From NCBI GenBank assembly GCA_037043455.1, contig JAWPHD010002613.1, positions 173,501 to 237,500 on the forward strand: a DNA stretch of 64,000 bases, in the 5' to 3' direction. How positions within the stretch are numbered: the first letter of the stretch is position 1; each line of letters opens with the position of its first letter. Positions 11,961 through 22,001 of this stretch are shown here, piece by piece. Under the pieces are notes generated by a model that was not told the DNA's origin, searched no databases, and saw only the letters and a list, made by a program, of their open reading frames with translations. This DNA is from Cyrtodaria siliqua. Taxonomy: Eukaryota; Mollusca; Bivalvia; Adapedonta; Hiatellidae. A program made the translations under genes and the position numbers.

Positions 11961-12730
11961 TTACAAATGATCCTTATGTTTCCTAGGTACATGTATGTAG
12001 AAATTTGAGGCTGAGAGTCGGGACAATTTTGGACCCCCTCGTCTTTGTTTGTAACATTTTGTTTACTAATCATGACATGAAGCCAACACATACTATCAAA
12101 ACCCGAGGCCTTGTATTTTCAGAGAATAATATTTTTTAAGTTACCTGTACAACTCTTTGTACAAATGTGACCCCTCGTAGTGATTGTTTGCAGAATTTTA
12201 GTGAAGTACAATGAGATGAATCTACATGCACGATATCAGATCCCTAGGACTTGTGCTTTCAAACAAGAAGATTTTTAAAGTTTTCTCTATATAACTCTTT
12301 GTAAATATGTGACCCCTAGGCCAAGTTTAACCTCAGAGTCATTTTTGTATAGCTTTGGTTAGGTACCATGAGACAATCAATGCCTATACCTTGTACTTTC
12401 AGAGAAGAGATCGTTTAAATAGTTCCCTATATAACTCTATGTAAACATGTGACCTCTGGTGGTTGGGCCAATTTTGACCTCATTTCATGTCATTTATTCC
12501 AGAGTAGAACCTTGTAGAACACCGGATTTAAGTCATTATTTGTACAACTTTTGTGAGTTACATGAACTCATACTACAGGAAAACTATCAGAGCCATATGC
12601 CTTGTAGTTTCTCACAAATCCCTTGGGGGATGGGGGGCAGGTCTGACCCCATGATTATGGTGTGTACAACTTCAGCAAAACCTCATGGCTGCACGGAATT
12701 GTTCTCTGTCAGATTAGTTAAATTCTGATT
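11961..12730 (+). repeat. Degenerate longer-period repeat flanking the array
   Basis: Blocks such as CTATATAACTCT(T/A)TGTAAA, ATGTGACC(C/T)CT, TGTA(C/T)TTTCAGAGAA and GA(G/T)TTTAA recur about every 150-190 bp (near 12150, 12290 and 12430) with much divergence. The first 70-bp copy at about 10900 also begins with AACTCTATGTAAATATGTGG, so the young array seems to have grown out of this older repeat. Confidence 0.55.
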
Positions 12731-13199
12731 ATTAGTTGATAAGTATATGTCGTATTAAGAGATTGTTGACGGACTGACAGATGACGGACAATCAGCGATC
12801 ACAATTAATAGCCTCGGCTCAGATGAGATAAAGCATAATCTTTTAACATGGCAGATGCGTCTCACCCATAAAGTCAACATAATTCAATGAAGGGTCGCGG
12901 GTAGATGCTTAATAGCGTCATCTAAAGTCAAACAAACTCAAATAGGATATAGAATAAAAAGGCCCACTCTTGCAATTATTTACAAAATCTATAATAATTG
13001 ACTGTTTTGATTACCATCTCTGGCCTTAAAGACACATTCACCAACTGAATGTAGTCGTTGAAAAATCATGGATAGCATGCCTTTTAACTGCTTGCTTCTC
13101 GCTGACTGATTACCACAGACATTATATTGAGGCCACATCACATTTTTTTCTTTTCATTTACTATTACCTTAGTTTTTGATATAAATATATATTGTAACT

Positions 13200-13520
13200 A
13201 AAAACACTAGATTGTTTATTATGGGGGAGCATACAGTCGCCGCTTTTTCCGTCCGTCCGTGTTTGCGTCCGTGCGTCACACTTTTTGGAGCATAACTAAA
13301 AAAGTATGGTTGATTAAAGTTCGTGTGAATGATTAGGACAATGAGACGGAGTGCAGTTCATAGGAACCATAACTCTAGCTTCACTGCTTTTTTAATTATC
13401 TCCTTTTTTTTGAAAAATCTTATCCAGAGCATAATAGAGTTCCGTACGGATTAATTTTAGATAAGGAATCACTCACACTAAACATTAATTTTTTCTGTGT
13501 AACTTTCAGGATGCATCCAT
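13200..13520. repeat. Probable dispersed repeat fragment
   Basis: GGGGGAGCATACAGTCGCCG, a CCGTCCGTCCGTG run and TTTTTGGAGCATAACT have the look of a widespread molluscan repeat. TGGGGCATAACTAACAAAAG recurs at about 13836. I found no second full copy in the window, so this is recognition rather than alignment. Confidence 0.35.
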
Positions 13521-13714
13521 CGGTTCTACCGATTCTCTTGTTGTTATTATTAATATCAGAAAACAAACAACAACGCATAAACTAGAAGTGATAATTTTAC
13601 TGCACCATATATCAATATTAGTTCCACCTATGGCCCATATGAGGTTGTCATTACGGGTTTGGTAACCACTGTCTACACTGTTCAACAACACACTTAGGGA
13701 TGATTTACCTATAG

Positions 13715-13990
13715 AAATCCCCCCCCCCCCACCCACCCACACACAAATACAATAGGCTCGAAATGTGTCTTTAACTATCACCGAAATTACTACTTTCCAA
13801 GAATCAAAAGTTCTCAAAACAGCCAACGTACAGTTTGGGGCATAACTAACAAAAGATTAAGATCTAAAGTTTAAATTATTTAACCCCCCCCCCCAAATAC
13901 AATAGGCTCGAAATGAATGAAAACACCCCCCCCCCCCCCAAATACAATAACCCCCCCCCCCCCCCCACCCCCCCAAATACAATAGGCTCG
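13715..13990 (+). repeat. Cluster of poly-C tracts with a repeated AAATACAATAGGCTCGAAATG block
   Basis: Runs of about 10 to 17 C occur near 13720, 13883, 13925 and 13950-13975. Three are followed by CAAATACAATAGGCTCGAA or a shortened form, and a fourth block at 13744 is similar. The structure looks like a short unit with expandable C tracts. The minus-strand Gly-rich ORFs here are by-products. Confidence 0.85.
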
Positions 13991-14470
13991 AAATGAATGT
14001 GTCTGTTTAAGAATATGTACAGCCTCAAAAACACCAATATCAACGTCATGTTGGGACCAAATACAATGTTTACATATAAACGCTCCGTTAACAAGTTACT
14101 ACTCTTGTTTTTCCTCTTTGCAATCGTGACGCCTATGATAATATTGAAATATTGAAAACAAAATTACAGAGTTAAAAATGGAAAAAACAGTTATTTTTTA
14201 CACCTGCTCGAAAATTAGGTAAATTATAATTTTGATTTTAGGTAAATTATAATTTTGATTTTAACTGCCTTGAATACATTTTTTCGTTTCCGTTTTAAGG
14301 GTAGGATTCGTTATATATAATGATTGTAGGATAATGTTTTGGATTAAAAGTTAAGGCACGTATTGGTTGGATCCCCCCGACCCTCGCCTCCACAAGAAAT
14401 CTGTCAATAGCATTATCAACTCAACCATTCAACGTTACACGGTCATTTACGGCAGGCAAATAGGAACAAT

Positions 14471-14740
14471 GATATCCGGTGTTCCACAATGTTCTTCCCT
14501 CGCCGCAACTAGATACTGTAATACTATTTACGAGCGTACATCCGGTGTTCTGCCGTCCGAGAAATCAGACTATATACCAGTTACATCTGGTGTTCTCCAA
14601 GGTTCCGCACTCAGAGAAACCAAACGTTATACCAGTTACATCTGGTGTTCTCCAAGGTTTTGCACTCAGAGAAATCAAACGATATACCAGTTACATCTGG
14701 TGTTCTCCAAGGTTCCTCACTCAAACACTATAAAAGGATT
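14471..14740 (+). repeat. Minisatellite of 55 bp carrying a LINE reverse-transcriptase motif
   Basis: Two exact-length 55-bp units beginning ACATCTGGTGTTCTCCAAGG, starting near 14640 and 14695 after a first at about 14585, are preceded by shorter degenerate units near 14472 and 14538. In frame the unit reads VTSGVLQGSALRE, close to the SGVPQGS(V/I)LGP motif of LINE reverse transcriptases. As 55 is not a multiple of three, the motif moves between frames from copy to copy, so this is not a coding repeat. Confidence 0.75.
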
Positions 14741-14887
14741 TAAATCCGGTTTTCCTAAAAGTTCTATCCTCGAAGAAATGACATGTGTGACGTCCCGTTA
14801 ACACAGATCATATAACGTTTTATTGAGACCTCATCTGTGTTTCTATATAAATAGAATATTTAAAGCCGGCTGGAGCAATGTAAAATG

Positions 14888-14960
14888 TTACCCCCCTCCC
14901 CCCCCCCACAACCCCCCCCCCCCCCCCCATCGCCACCTCCACCAACCCCGCCCCACACCC
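14888..14960 (+). repeat. Poly-C tracts
   Basis: C-rich DNA with runs of 6 to 17 C (CCCCCCTCCC..., then CACAACC followed by a long C run). Overlapping Pro-rich and Gly-rich ORFs on the two strands result from the homopolymers. Confidence 0.8.
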
Positions 14961-15146
14961 AACGTCAAGACGAATACGGCAGAGAGGTCCCAGCCTGGCC
15001 ACGTTTGTCGTCAACATTTGAAATCTTCAACCCAAAATAAGACGTAACGAAGACCGAAACCAATAACATGTCTTCCAGTCTATGTTGTTTGTTGTTGTGT
15101 TAGTTCAAGTATGGACGCATTAGCCTAAAGTCTTAACATTGTCACT

Positions 15147-15262
15147 TGCGGAACCACGACGTACTAGTATTTAGGTGTTATATCATATGTAAAACGAGTC
15201 ACTTGCGGAACCACGACGTACTAGTATTCAGGTGTTATATCAATGTAAAACAAACTTAAACA
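15147..15262 (+). repeat. Two-copy tandem duplication of about 57 bp
   Basis: GTCACTTGCGGAACCACGAC followed by GTACTAGTATT(T/C)AGGTGTTA occurs at about 15139 and 15197. Nearby, a 16-bp block (GATTTTACGACACTTGTT) is also doubled at about 15292-15328, and a 26-bp block is doubled at 14216-14263. Confidence 0.8.
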
Positions 15263-15988
15263 AAAATGGCTATGCCTCTGAATGCTATTTGATTTTACGA
15301 CACTTGTTTGTGATTTTACGACACTTGTTGGTAAAATCATCTAGTAATTATAATTCAGTGATACTCTACGTGTATTTTCACGTTTACTGATAATACATAG
15401 ATCCGTACAAATCGATAAACCCCGCCCACCATTGTCCAAGCTCAATTTTGGCCACAAACATTACCATGTGTTCTTTTGTATAACATGTTTGTGTGTGGGA
15501 CAGCATGTGCTTTATGTAACGGGGTAAATACCTCATGTGATTTTAATTGGTCAACTGGCATGGTCAGATATATGTTCGATTGACAGAGCGGATCTATGCA
15601 TTATGTATTAGTATTATAGATATTAGAATATAATTATTAGTTGTTGCAAAACTGGCATGATTTTTTCGGAACTACTGTTTGTGTGATCAATAGGAATTAT
15701 GTTTTACCGGTTTCACATGAGAAAACGACTATATCAATTATGTATTGTTATAGTAAACTCCATTCGACTTAGCTCTAACAACTATTACTGGATCAGAGTG
15801 TATATATCAAAGTAATGTTACACATATATGAACAAGTGTGCATGTTAATTGCGTGTAAATGAGAGAATAAAAATGCGTTCTCTTAAAAATACGTTCTCTT
15901 AAAATCGTCGGAAGGATCATGACCTGATAACCAAATTCTGATTAAAACGTCTGTACCTACAATTAACTAGGCTCATTATGAGCACATA

Positions 15989-16430
15989 TACTGAAAGGAA
16001 AAAGAAACGCATAATCAAAAATTGGCCTATACTGCACTTTTATATATACCTAATTCTACGTAATATTCCAGATATATCTTAATGTGTTTTTTACAAAACT
16101 ATTAACAGAAAGGACAACTCTGTCATGTAGTAGAACTTGTAATCAAAGTATTCATTGTTACACGAACTTCATAAATGTTGAAGTTGCTTGAAAAAGACAA
16201 GCCATTTCAGTATTGTGTTTAATTTTAAGAGATTGCATCGTTTAAAGCCTAAGTTTGCTCACCTGCTTGAGCCAAATGCGCATTCTGTCAATACAACTTT
16301 AAAGGGGTAACCATTGTTGTGTTCGGTTCTGTTTAAACCTTCTTTCCGAAAGGACAGGCCTAATGTCGCCCTGTACCACTCAATTAGCAGTAGCGGAATA
16401 CCCATTATGCGTTTATTTTTCCTTTCAGTA
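15989..16430. mobile_element. Tc1/mariner-type MITE flanked by TA
   Basis: Terminal inverted repeats TACTGAAAGGAAAAAGAAAC / GTTTATTTTTCCTTTCAGTA are flanked by TA on both sides (15987-15988 and 16431-16432). The length is 442 bp with no transposase ORF. A second copy with the same ends lies at 30876-31324, with its body inverted relative to this one (shared word ATTTGGCTCAAGCA or its complement). TA target and ends fit a Tc1/mariner derivative. Confidence 0.85.
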
Positions 16431-16854
16431 TATATTAGATACTGTTTCAACATCGCATAACAATTTGATGAATCATTATTGTTTTTTAATGTCATCGTGT
16501 TTTTGTTATTTCGTACTTTGCGGTTGTCATTCGTGACCGTAATTTTTCTTCTTTCTCTTCGTGTTTTAATATACGTGTACAGGTAATTATCAAATAACTT
16601 TTCGTTGCTATTTTTAAAATATTATTACAAGTGATTTGCTTTACATCATAATGAATCAAAATAGACCGCACGCATTACGCAGCATATACTTGGTGAGCAA
16701 AGAATGCATTAAGTTTCTGATATAAGCTATGTTTTACTTCTATTTTGCTGTTGCTGAAAGTTAATGAACAACAAAGTCGAAAATCTGGTGATATTTGTTA
16801 TTTGTTATTTCCTTTGTATCTTCATATCACTTATTGTCAAACAATAAAAGATGA

Positions 16855-17150
16855 GATATAGGGTCCTATAGAAACCACAGCGTCCGAGCGCAAAGGCATC
16901 GTAGGTCCGCACTGTACTGCAAACAAGGTCTTGAAAATACAATGAAAGAGACAAAAAACAACAGAAAGGGTGGTGAAGACAGGGTTACCGACTTGGAACG
17001 GTCAGTAGGCAATAAGGCCCACTGGTTAGCGTGAATCGATTTTATATGCGCACAATCCTCGCTTTTATCCTGTCTTCAGCGCCCAAATAGACAAGACAGT
17101 GTAAAGAAAACTACATCCCATCAATAAGTTATTCATTGGACAACCATATA
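16855..17150 (-). mobile_element. Second Penelope-like terminal-repeat family, copy 1
   Basis: GATATAGGGTCCTATAGAAA, CACAGCGTCCGA(G/A)CGCAA and GGTTACCGACTTGGAACGGT recur at 60681-60975 in the same orientation. The block around ACTTGGAACGGTCAGTAGGC and AGACAGTGTAAA parallels the main terminal repeat (CCTTGGAACGGTCAGTGGC, ACAGTGTAAA). So this is probably a diverged family of the same element type. Confidence 0.6.
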
Positions 17151-17610
17151 ACATGTAATCAATGCCTACATGTTGGAATCACCAAACATTAATAAGATAA
17201 AGACACACTTTCTAATAGAAACTTTCAAACAGATAATCCAATTTTCATTAACACTGCGATATCCGCAGTAAATCAAGTCCGAAAGAAAACTACCATGCAT
17301 TGCAGTCGTAATTGTTGTACAAAAGACAGCATATTATAAAGCAAACTTATAGAAATAAAAGACTTCAAATGTTAGTGTTCAACTAACAACATTCAACACT
17401 TAAGCAAAACATAACACAAAATTTAATATTTTATCTGAAATCTCCATAAAAAGTAAAATCATAAAATATTACACTTTAACATATCCTATACATGGCGAGA
17501 AAAGGGCCGCCTGCAATCATTAGGTAACTTATACATGTTTAGCAATACAGTCACACATGTCCGCGCTATAAACAGTTGCATGTAATACTGTTTAACAGGT
17601 CGTTTATACC

Positions 17611-17760
17611 ATCTCCGTGAACGATATTATCTGCATCGAGATGCCATTACGTACATTAATATCTCCGTGAACGATATGAGCTGCATCGAGGTGCCATTAC
17701 GTACATTAATATCTCCGTGAACGATATGATCTGCATCGAGGTGCCATTACGTACATTGAT
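17611..17760 (+). repeat. Minisatellite, three 50-bp copies
   Basis: ATCTCCGTGAACGATAT starts units at 17611, 17661 and 17711. Each runs through CTGCATCGAGRTGCCATTAC and GTACATTRAT with only a few changes. Confidence 0.95.
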
Positions 17761-17839
17761 ATCAGGTTTGTCTCTTTAAAAACTGTAGACAACTGTTTCA
17801 CAAACACTTTTACAATGTCCTTCAAAAATGGTACAAACC

Positions 17840-18050
17840 TGGGACAAAAGTAGACCATTTACACTACAAATGTAGACCAATTACACCACAAATATAGACA
17901 ATTACACTAAAATGTATACACATGACACTACAATTTGAGAAAATTACACTAAAAATGTACCAGTTACACTAAAAATGTAGACAAGTACGCTACAAATGAA
18001 GAAAATTACACTACAAATGTAGACAGTTACACTACACATCCTACAATTAT
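17840..18050 (+). repeat. Degenerate repeat of about 22 bp
   Basis: Variants of ACACTACAAATGTAGACAATT recur about ten times with frequent substitutions and small gaps. No ORF. Confidence 0.65.
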
Positions 18051-18194
18051 ACTGCAATTGTTACTGCATTCACATGTATTATATTTGTCCCCGTAATTCT
18101 ATATCAACTTTTGTAAATCATTATCTTGCGGTATATACTGTATCGTGAACAATGATATGGTACAGCAGTGGTATTGCACATGGCAGTAACTACT

Positions 18195-18545
18195 AAGAGG
18201 ATATAAAAGTCTAACATGAAAGGCAGCATTTAAGGAACACAGCCAACCAAAATCACACACAGAAACAAACAACAACTATAAAAATGAATAAAAAGCAAGA
18301 TATAACAAGTCATCACAAACATAAAAGGGTTGACAATAGGGATATCGCCTTGGAACGGTCAGCGGCAAAACATGCCGCTGAGGGGTATAAAACAGGTTCT
18401 AGAGTGCACCAAACCTCACTCTTACCCTATTGTCATCCCAATAAAACGGGACAGTGTAAATAAAGAAATCCCCGCCATGGTTATATTCTCAAACAAACAA
18501 GGCAGCATTAATAGGCAATATAAGCAAAACATTCGTGATTTGTTT
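18195..18545 (-). mobile_element. Penelope-like terminal repeat
   Basis: This is a minus-strand copy of the tail at 28711-29196. It includes GGGATATCGCCTTGGAACGG, CAGGTTCTAGAGTGCACC and ACAGTGTAAATAAAGAAATC. It sits about 280 bp before the splice acceptor of the secreted-protein gene. The ORF at 18330-18557 is inside the repeat. Confidence 0.75.
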
Positions 18546-18821
18546 AAGCATACTTAATTGAGAAAAAAAATATTCCATGAAACAGTTTCAAATTGAAACA
18601 GTTTCAAATTATGTTATAGACGATATCAAACCTTCTTGTTGTTTGGACTATTAGCGCCGGTCTGTCCAGTTATTCCATAGATATCATTAATAAGTTCCTG
18701 TTTTGTTGTCCAGAAAAAAAAGGATACAAAATTGTGTACTTTTTATTGTTGTTCGGTATAGTTTTAATTAACTTTAATATGACTGTTGCTACCACTAGTA
18801 TATAAACATTTATATTTATAG

Positions 18822-19972
18822 TTTCCGGGAGACAAACATCTATTGCGAGAGCCAGTTCTATTCAGCGAGTGCAAAACAATGTTCAAACAACTACTAGGGA
18901 TGATGTACACGTAGATCTTCCTGGTCAACATGGCAATAACAGCCCGCTTCCAGTAGTCCACAGAGACATACATAATCCACGTGCCTCTGCGAATGTGCAC
19001 GTGCATCTTCCTGTTCAGCATAACAATAACAGCCCGCTTCCAGTGGTTCACAGAGACTTACATAGCCCACGTGCCTCTGCGGATGTGCACGTGGACCTTC
19101 CTGGTCAACATGGCAATAACAGCCCGCTTCCAGTGGTTCACAGAGACATACATGGTCCACGTACCTCTTCGGATGTGCACGTGGATCTTCCTGGTCAACA
19201 TGGCAATAACAGCCCGCTTCCAGTGGTTCACAGAGACATACATAGTCCTCATCCAACGACTAGTAGTCATGAAACTCATAGTCATGGGAATTTGGGAGAG
19301 CATTCGATGAGTAATGTTCACGTGGATCTTCCAGGAGAACACGGAAACACAGCCAATGTGGCGGTTGTTCATAGAACAACCCATAGAGCATCCAGCTTGG
19401 GAATGCAGGAAGCCGCTCTAGCTGGCGGAGGTCAGTCAGGAAACCAGCCCCCTTATACAGTTGCTGATCACAGAAACGGTGCTGCTTTAGAGCAAATTAG
19501 TCCAGCGCGATTAAATCTTCAAACAAGACAAATATTCCCACGACCTGAAGCTTCAGGTGTTAACATACAACACGCGTTTACACAATCTCCAATGTCCATG
19601 CGAAGCCAGATCAACCGTTCTCAAGCTTTAGAAATGCAAACAGCACAACGCATGTCTATGTTACCTAGTTTTCCCACGGACAGGTATCCACAACAAATTC
19701 CAATAGAAACACCTCCATTTGCTTTCCAAAATGATAATTTCGGCAGGGAAAACCTTTGGGACTTGAATCGCGTTGGCCCCTTTTACCAGCCGGAACCAAG
19801 AATGTTTATGGGCATTCGACCTTATGAACGACGATTTGGGATGATGGGTTCCATGCTGCCATATCCGATATTGACGGAGCCAATGCCTGGTCGGATGTAT
19901 CTACCCATAGCTCCAATTCCTCAAGGCAATATGATGTATCCAATGGGTGCTTACCCGTTTGCAGGCTACTAA
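18822..19972 (+). CDS. Terminal exon of a secreted His/Pro-rich repeat protein
   Basis: The frame is open from a stop at 18803 to TAA at 19970-19972. With exon 1 the protein has 407 residues. After the signal peptide and a basic stretch (SGRQTSIARASSIQRV, about residues 26-41) come five 30-residue repeats, about residues 52-81, 82-111, 112-141, 142-171 and 189-216. The consensus is DVHVDLPGQHGNNSPLPVVH then RDIHSPRAS. The fourth is followed by an extra His-rich linker and the fifth is diverged. The rest is Gln/Ser/Pro-rich. The last 60 residues are rich in Met, Pro, Tyr and Gly (for example MMYPMGAYPFAGY). There is no cysteine after the signal peptide. I do not recognise the family. Composition suggests an extracellular structural or matrix protein, perhaps shell- or adhesion-related, and clustered His/Asp could bind metal. 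That function is inference. Long ORFs on the opposite strand here are shadows of the 90-bp repeat. Confidence 0.8.
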
Positions 19973-20020
19973 AAATAAGTATACTAAACGAAACTCCTAA
20001 CTCCTCTTTATTATATTTTA

Positions 20021-20026
20021 AATAAA
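20021..20026 (+). terminator. Polyadenylation signal AATAAA
   Basis: AATAAA lies 48 bases after the stop of the secreted-protein gene, followed by T-rich sequence. This gives a short 3' UTR and supports 18822-19972 as the terminal exon. Confidence 0.55.
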
Positions 20027-20605
20027 TTGTTTAATTTTAATTTACTTGTTATACAATTTCGTATGGGTCAATTTGAACAGTATTTCAACATTAATACATA
20101 ACAATTTTGACGATTTTTTCAAAAAAAATGATCGATATTTATAAATTGAAATTCGAAAGTGTATAGTACGAGATATTAGAAGTTCCTATTAGTAAATAAT
20201 GCCTGTGTGATATAAGGGTAATAAATAGTGTAAATATATTTTTACAAGTTATATTAAGTACAGGAATTTTATATTTTTGTTTTAGTATAATGCAACTGGA
20301 AAGAGGATGGGATATGGTCAAGTGAAATGTCCACCCAATACAAATGCATATTTTAGGTATGAGTAATGTCAACCATATAGCACATGACAATAATTCAACA
20401 CTATTGATGTAATCATAATATCAAGAATATTTATATGGCAGAAATGTTTGATATATTTTTACTCATTTTTTTCTGCTAGTAATAACTTCTTTCGTTTATC
20501 ATTCGGTTTTGATAATGGTTCAGCCTTTTCCAAGATTTTCAGAACTTTCGATAATAAATTTTACTATTTAAATGACGAGTTATGCGTGATGAGAAACAGC
20601 CTGCT

Positions 20606-20848
20606 GGGCCCGGTTTTATGAAACAACTTATGACAATTTTGATCGTAAGTCAATTTCTTAAATTCTTTACTTTGATTTACGTTTCACAAATGAACGCGAT
20701 TTCATTTCATTTTCTTATACATGTGATACATGTGATATTTCTGCACATAATGCACAAATGTTTGTCTACATTGAATGCTTAGGTGCAAACTTGTGAACAG
20801 TTTTAAAATTTGAGACTTATCGTAAGATGTTAAATAAAACGGGGCCCC
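20606..20848. mobile_element. MITE with GGGCCC-type inverted ends
   Basis: The left end GGGCCCGGTTTTATGAAAC and the right end TAAATAAAACGGGGCCCC are imperfect inverted repeats, with ATCGTAAG / CTTATCGTAAGA pairing inside. A second copy in the opposite orientation lies at 32046-32270. The ORF at 20582-20782 is inside it. Confidence 0.65.
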
Positions 20849-21964
20849 GATCTATAAACACAGAGAGTACGTTTGAAGAAACAATAAGTTCGTAAGCAAT
20901 TACAATTAAGCAATCGAAAGTTGTGCTCCAGATATGATAGATTATGTTTCTAAATATGGCATTGCATGTATAATGCCGTACAGATTTAAACTTTACCTTC
21001 TGATAACCCATTTATTAAGATATCTTAAACCAAATATACATATAAAAAGAACATACGACTAAGTATGTTAAGATGAACAATTTATGCTGACGGTCAATGA
21101 AAACGCACCAGTAGATTATGTGTGTGTTACATAGGCGTAGGATCTGGGGGACAAGGGGACAAGGGGGCCAGCCCCCTCCCCCGATGTTCAGAGTGGGACT
21201 CCCGTCCCCCTAATAATTTGAAGAAAAAAATGGTTAGCGCTGAAAAAGAACTTTTTCCCTAAATAATGTTATATGTTTTCGTGTACTTGAGCGTGGACAA
21301 CGGTTTTTTGTTGTTTTTTTGCTTGTCAAAAATTCAGTCATAAGGTTATCCCCCCACCCACCCACACACCCCACCGAACCCCCAATAATTGAAACATGCT
21401 TTTTTTGATTGTCAATATATATTTTTCAAAAAGTTTGCCCCGCCCCAATAATGAAACTTTCATACGACCATGTGTTAAAATGTATTATTGCTTTAAGTAA
21501 TTTATAATACTTAGTGCATATTTGAAATTGAAGGATATTAATTAATAAATGCAAACATTAAATGTCTCTTAATTCGTAACCTGGTGTGAAATGTTCAAAT
21601 AAAGTAGAAAACCAAAATCACACAATTTAATACCGGGTATAGCCAACCGTTTTACCGTTCCTCTATACACATTGTTTAAGAATCCTGAGACATTTGTTAA
21701 GTAATATTCTTCAATTTCAAAATATGCACTTATTATTATAGAATATTTAAGCAATACAATGTAACACCCATATAATCTACTGGCGCGTTTTCATTGACCG
21801 TCAGTACATAAAATGAGTTTTGGTATATTATAAATGTGTACCAAATGAAAGTTTAAAAAAAACATAATATGTATATACAGGAGACAGAAGACTCACTAAG
21901 TTTCACGAAGTAGAACATGTTCACTTAGATAGGAAATATTCTATTCATTTAGTCTATTTTAGAA
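20849..21964. other. Spacer, no gene seen
   Basis: GGATCTGGGGGACAAGGGGA and other C/G-rich words at about 21130-21380 look like a dispersed repeat related to 41605-41660. No gene or clean exon is seen apart from the candidate exon that follows. Confidence 0.35.
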
Positions 21965-21995
21965 ATGTTCAACTTTCAGCAGCTTGGTCTTTCAG
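21965..21995 (+). CDS. Candidate first coding exon of an unidentified gene
   Basis: The ATG opens MFNFQQLGLS and one more base, then the consensus donor GTAAGT at 21996. Just upstream is a T-rich stretch ending TTTTAG, so this could also be an internal exon. The exon ends in phase 1 with G. Both candidate acceptors downstream, 43898 (GC then AAT) and 46621 (GA then CTT), would complete a glycine codon and continue an open frame. The intron would be 22-25 kb. This rests on splice consensus and phase alone; a chance ATG plus GTAAGT is quite possible. Confidence 0.25.
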
Positions 21996-22001
21996 GTAAG
22001 T

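Larger units (their letters stand above)
10244..18821 (+). other. Predicted intron of the secreted-protein gene
   Basis: The donor is AGG|GTAAGT at 10244 and the acceptor is TTTATATTTATAG ending at 18821. The intron holds a hairpin MITE, a 15-copy minisatellite, poly-C runs, a LINE-derived minisatellite, a mariner-type MITE and two kinds of Penelope-like terminal repeat. No other long ORF is found inside. Unlisted stretches (about 10447-10911, 12731-13200, 15262-15988, 16431-16854 and 17151-17610) show nothing I can name. Confidence 0.6.

Noticed and set aside
13506..14094. Gly-rich ORFs on the minus strand
   Set aside because: They are produced by poly-C tracts; no conserved sequence or splice signals.
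14367..14801. ORF of 144 codons with a SGVPQ-like motif as a LINE gene
   Set aside because: The motif recurs every 55 bp in changing frames and no other reverse-transcriptase motifs flank it.
18894..19384. Repeat-containing ORFs on the minus strand and in another plus frame over the secreted-protein exon
   Set aside because: They are shadows of the 90-bp coding repeat. Only the plus frame to 19972 stays open beyond the repeat, joins exon 1 in phase and has a polyadenylation signal.
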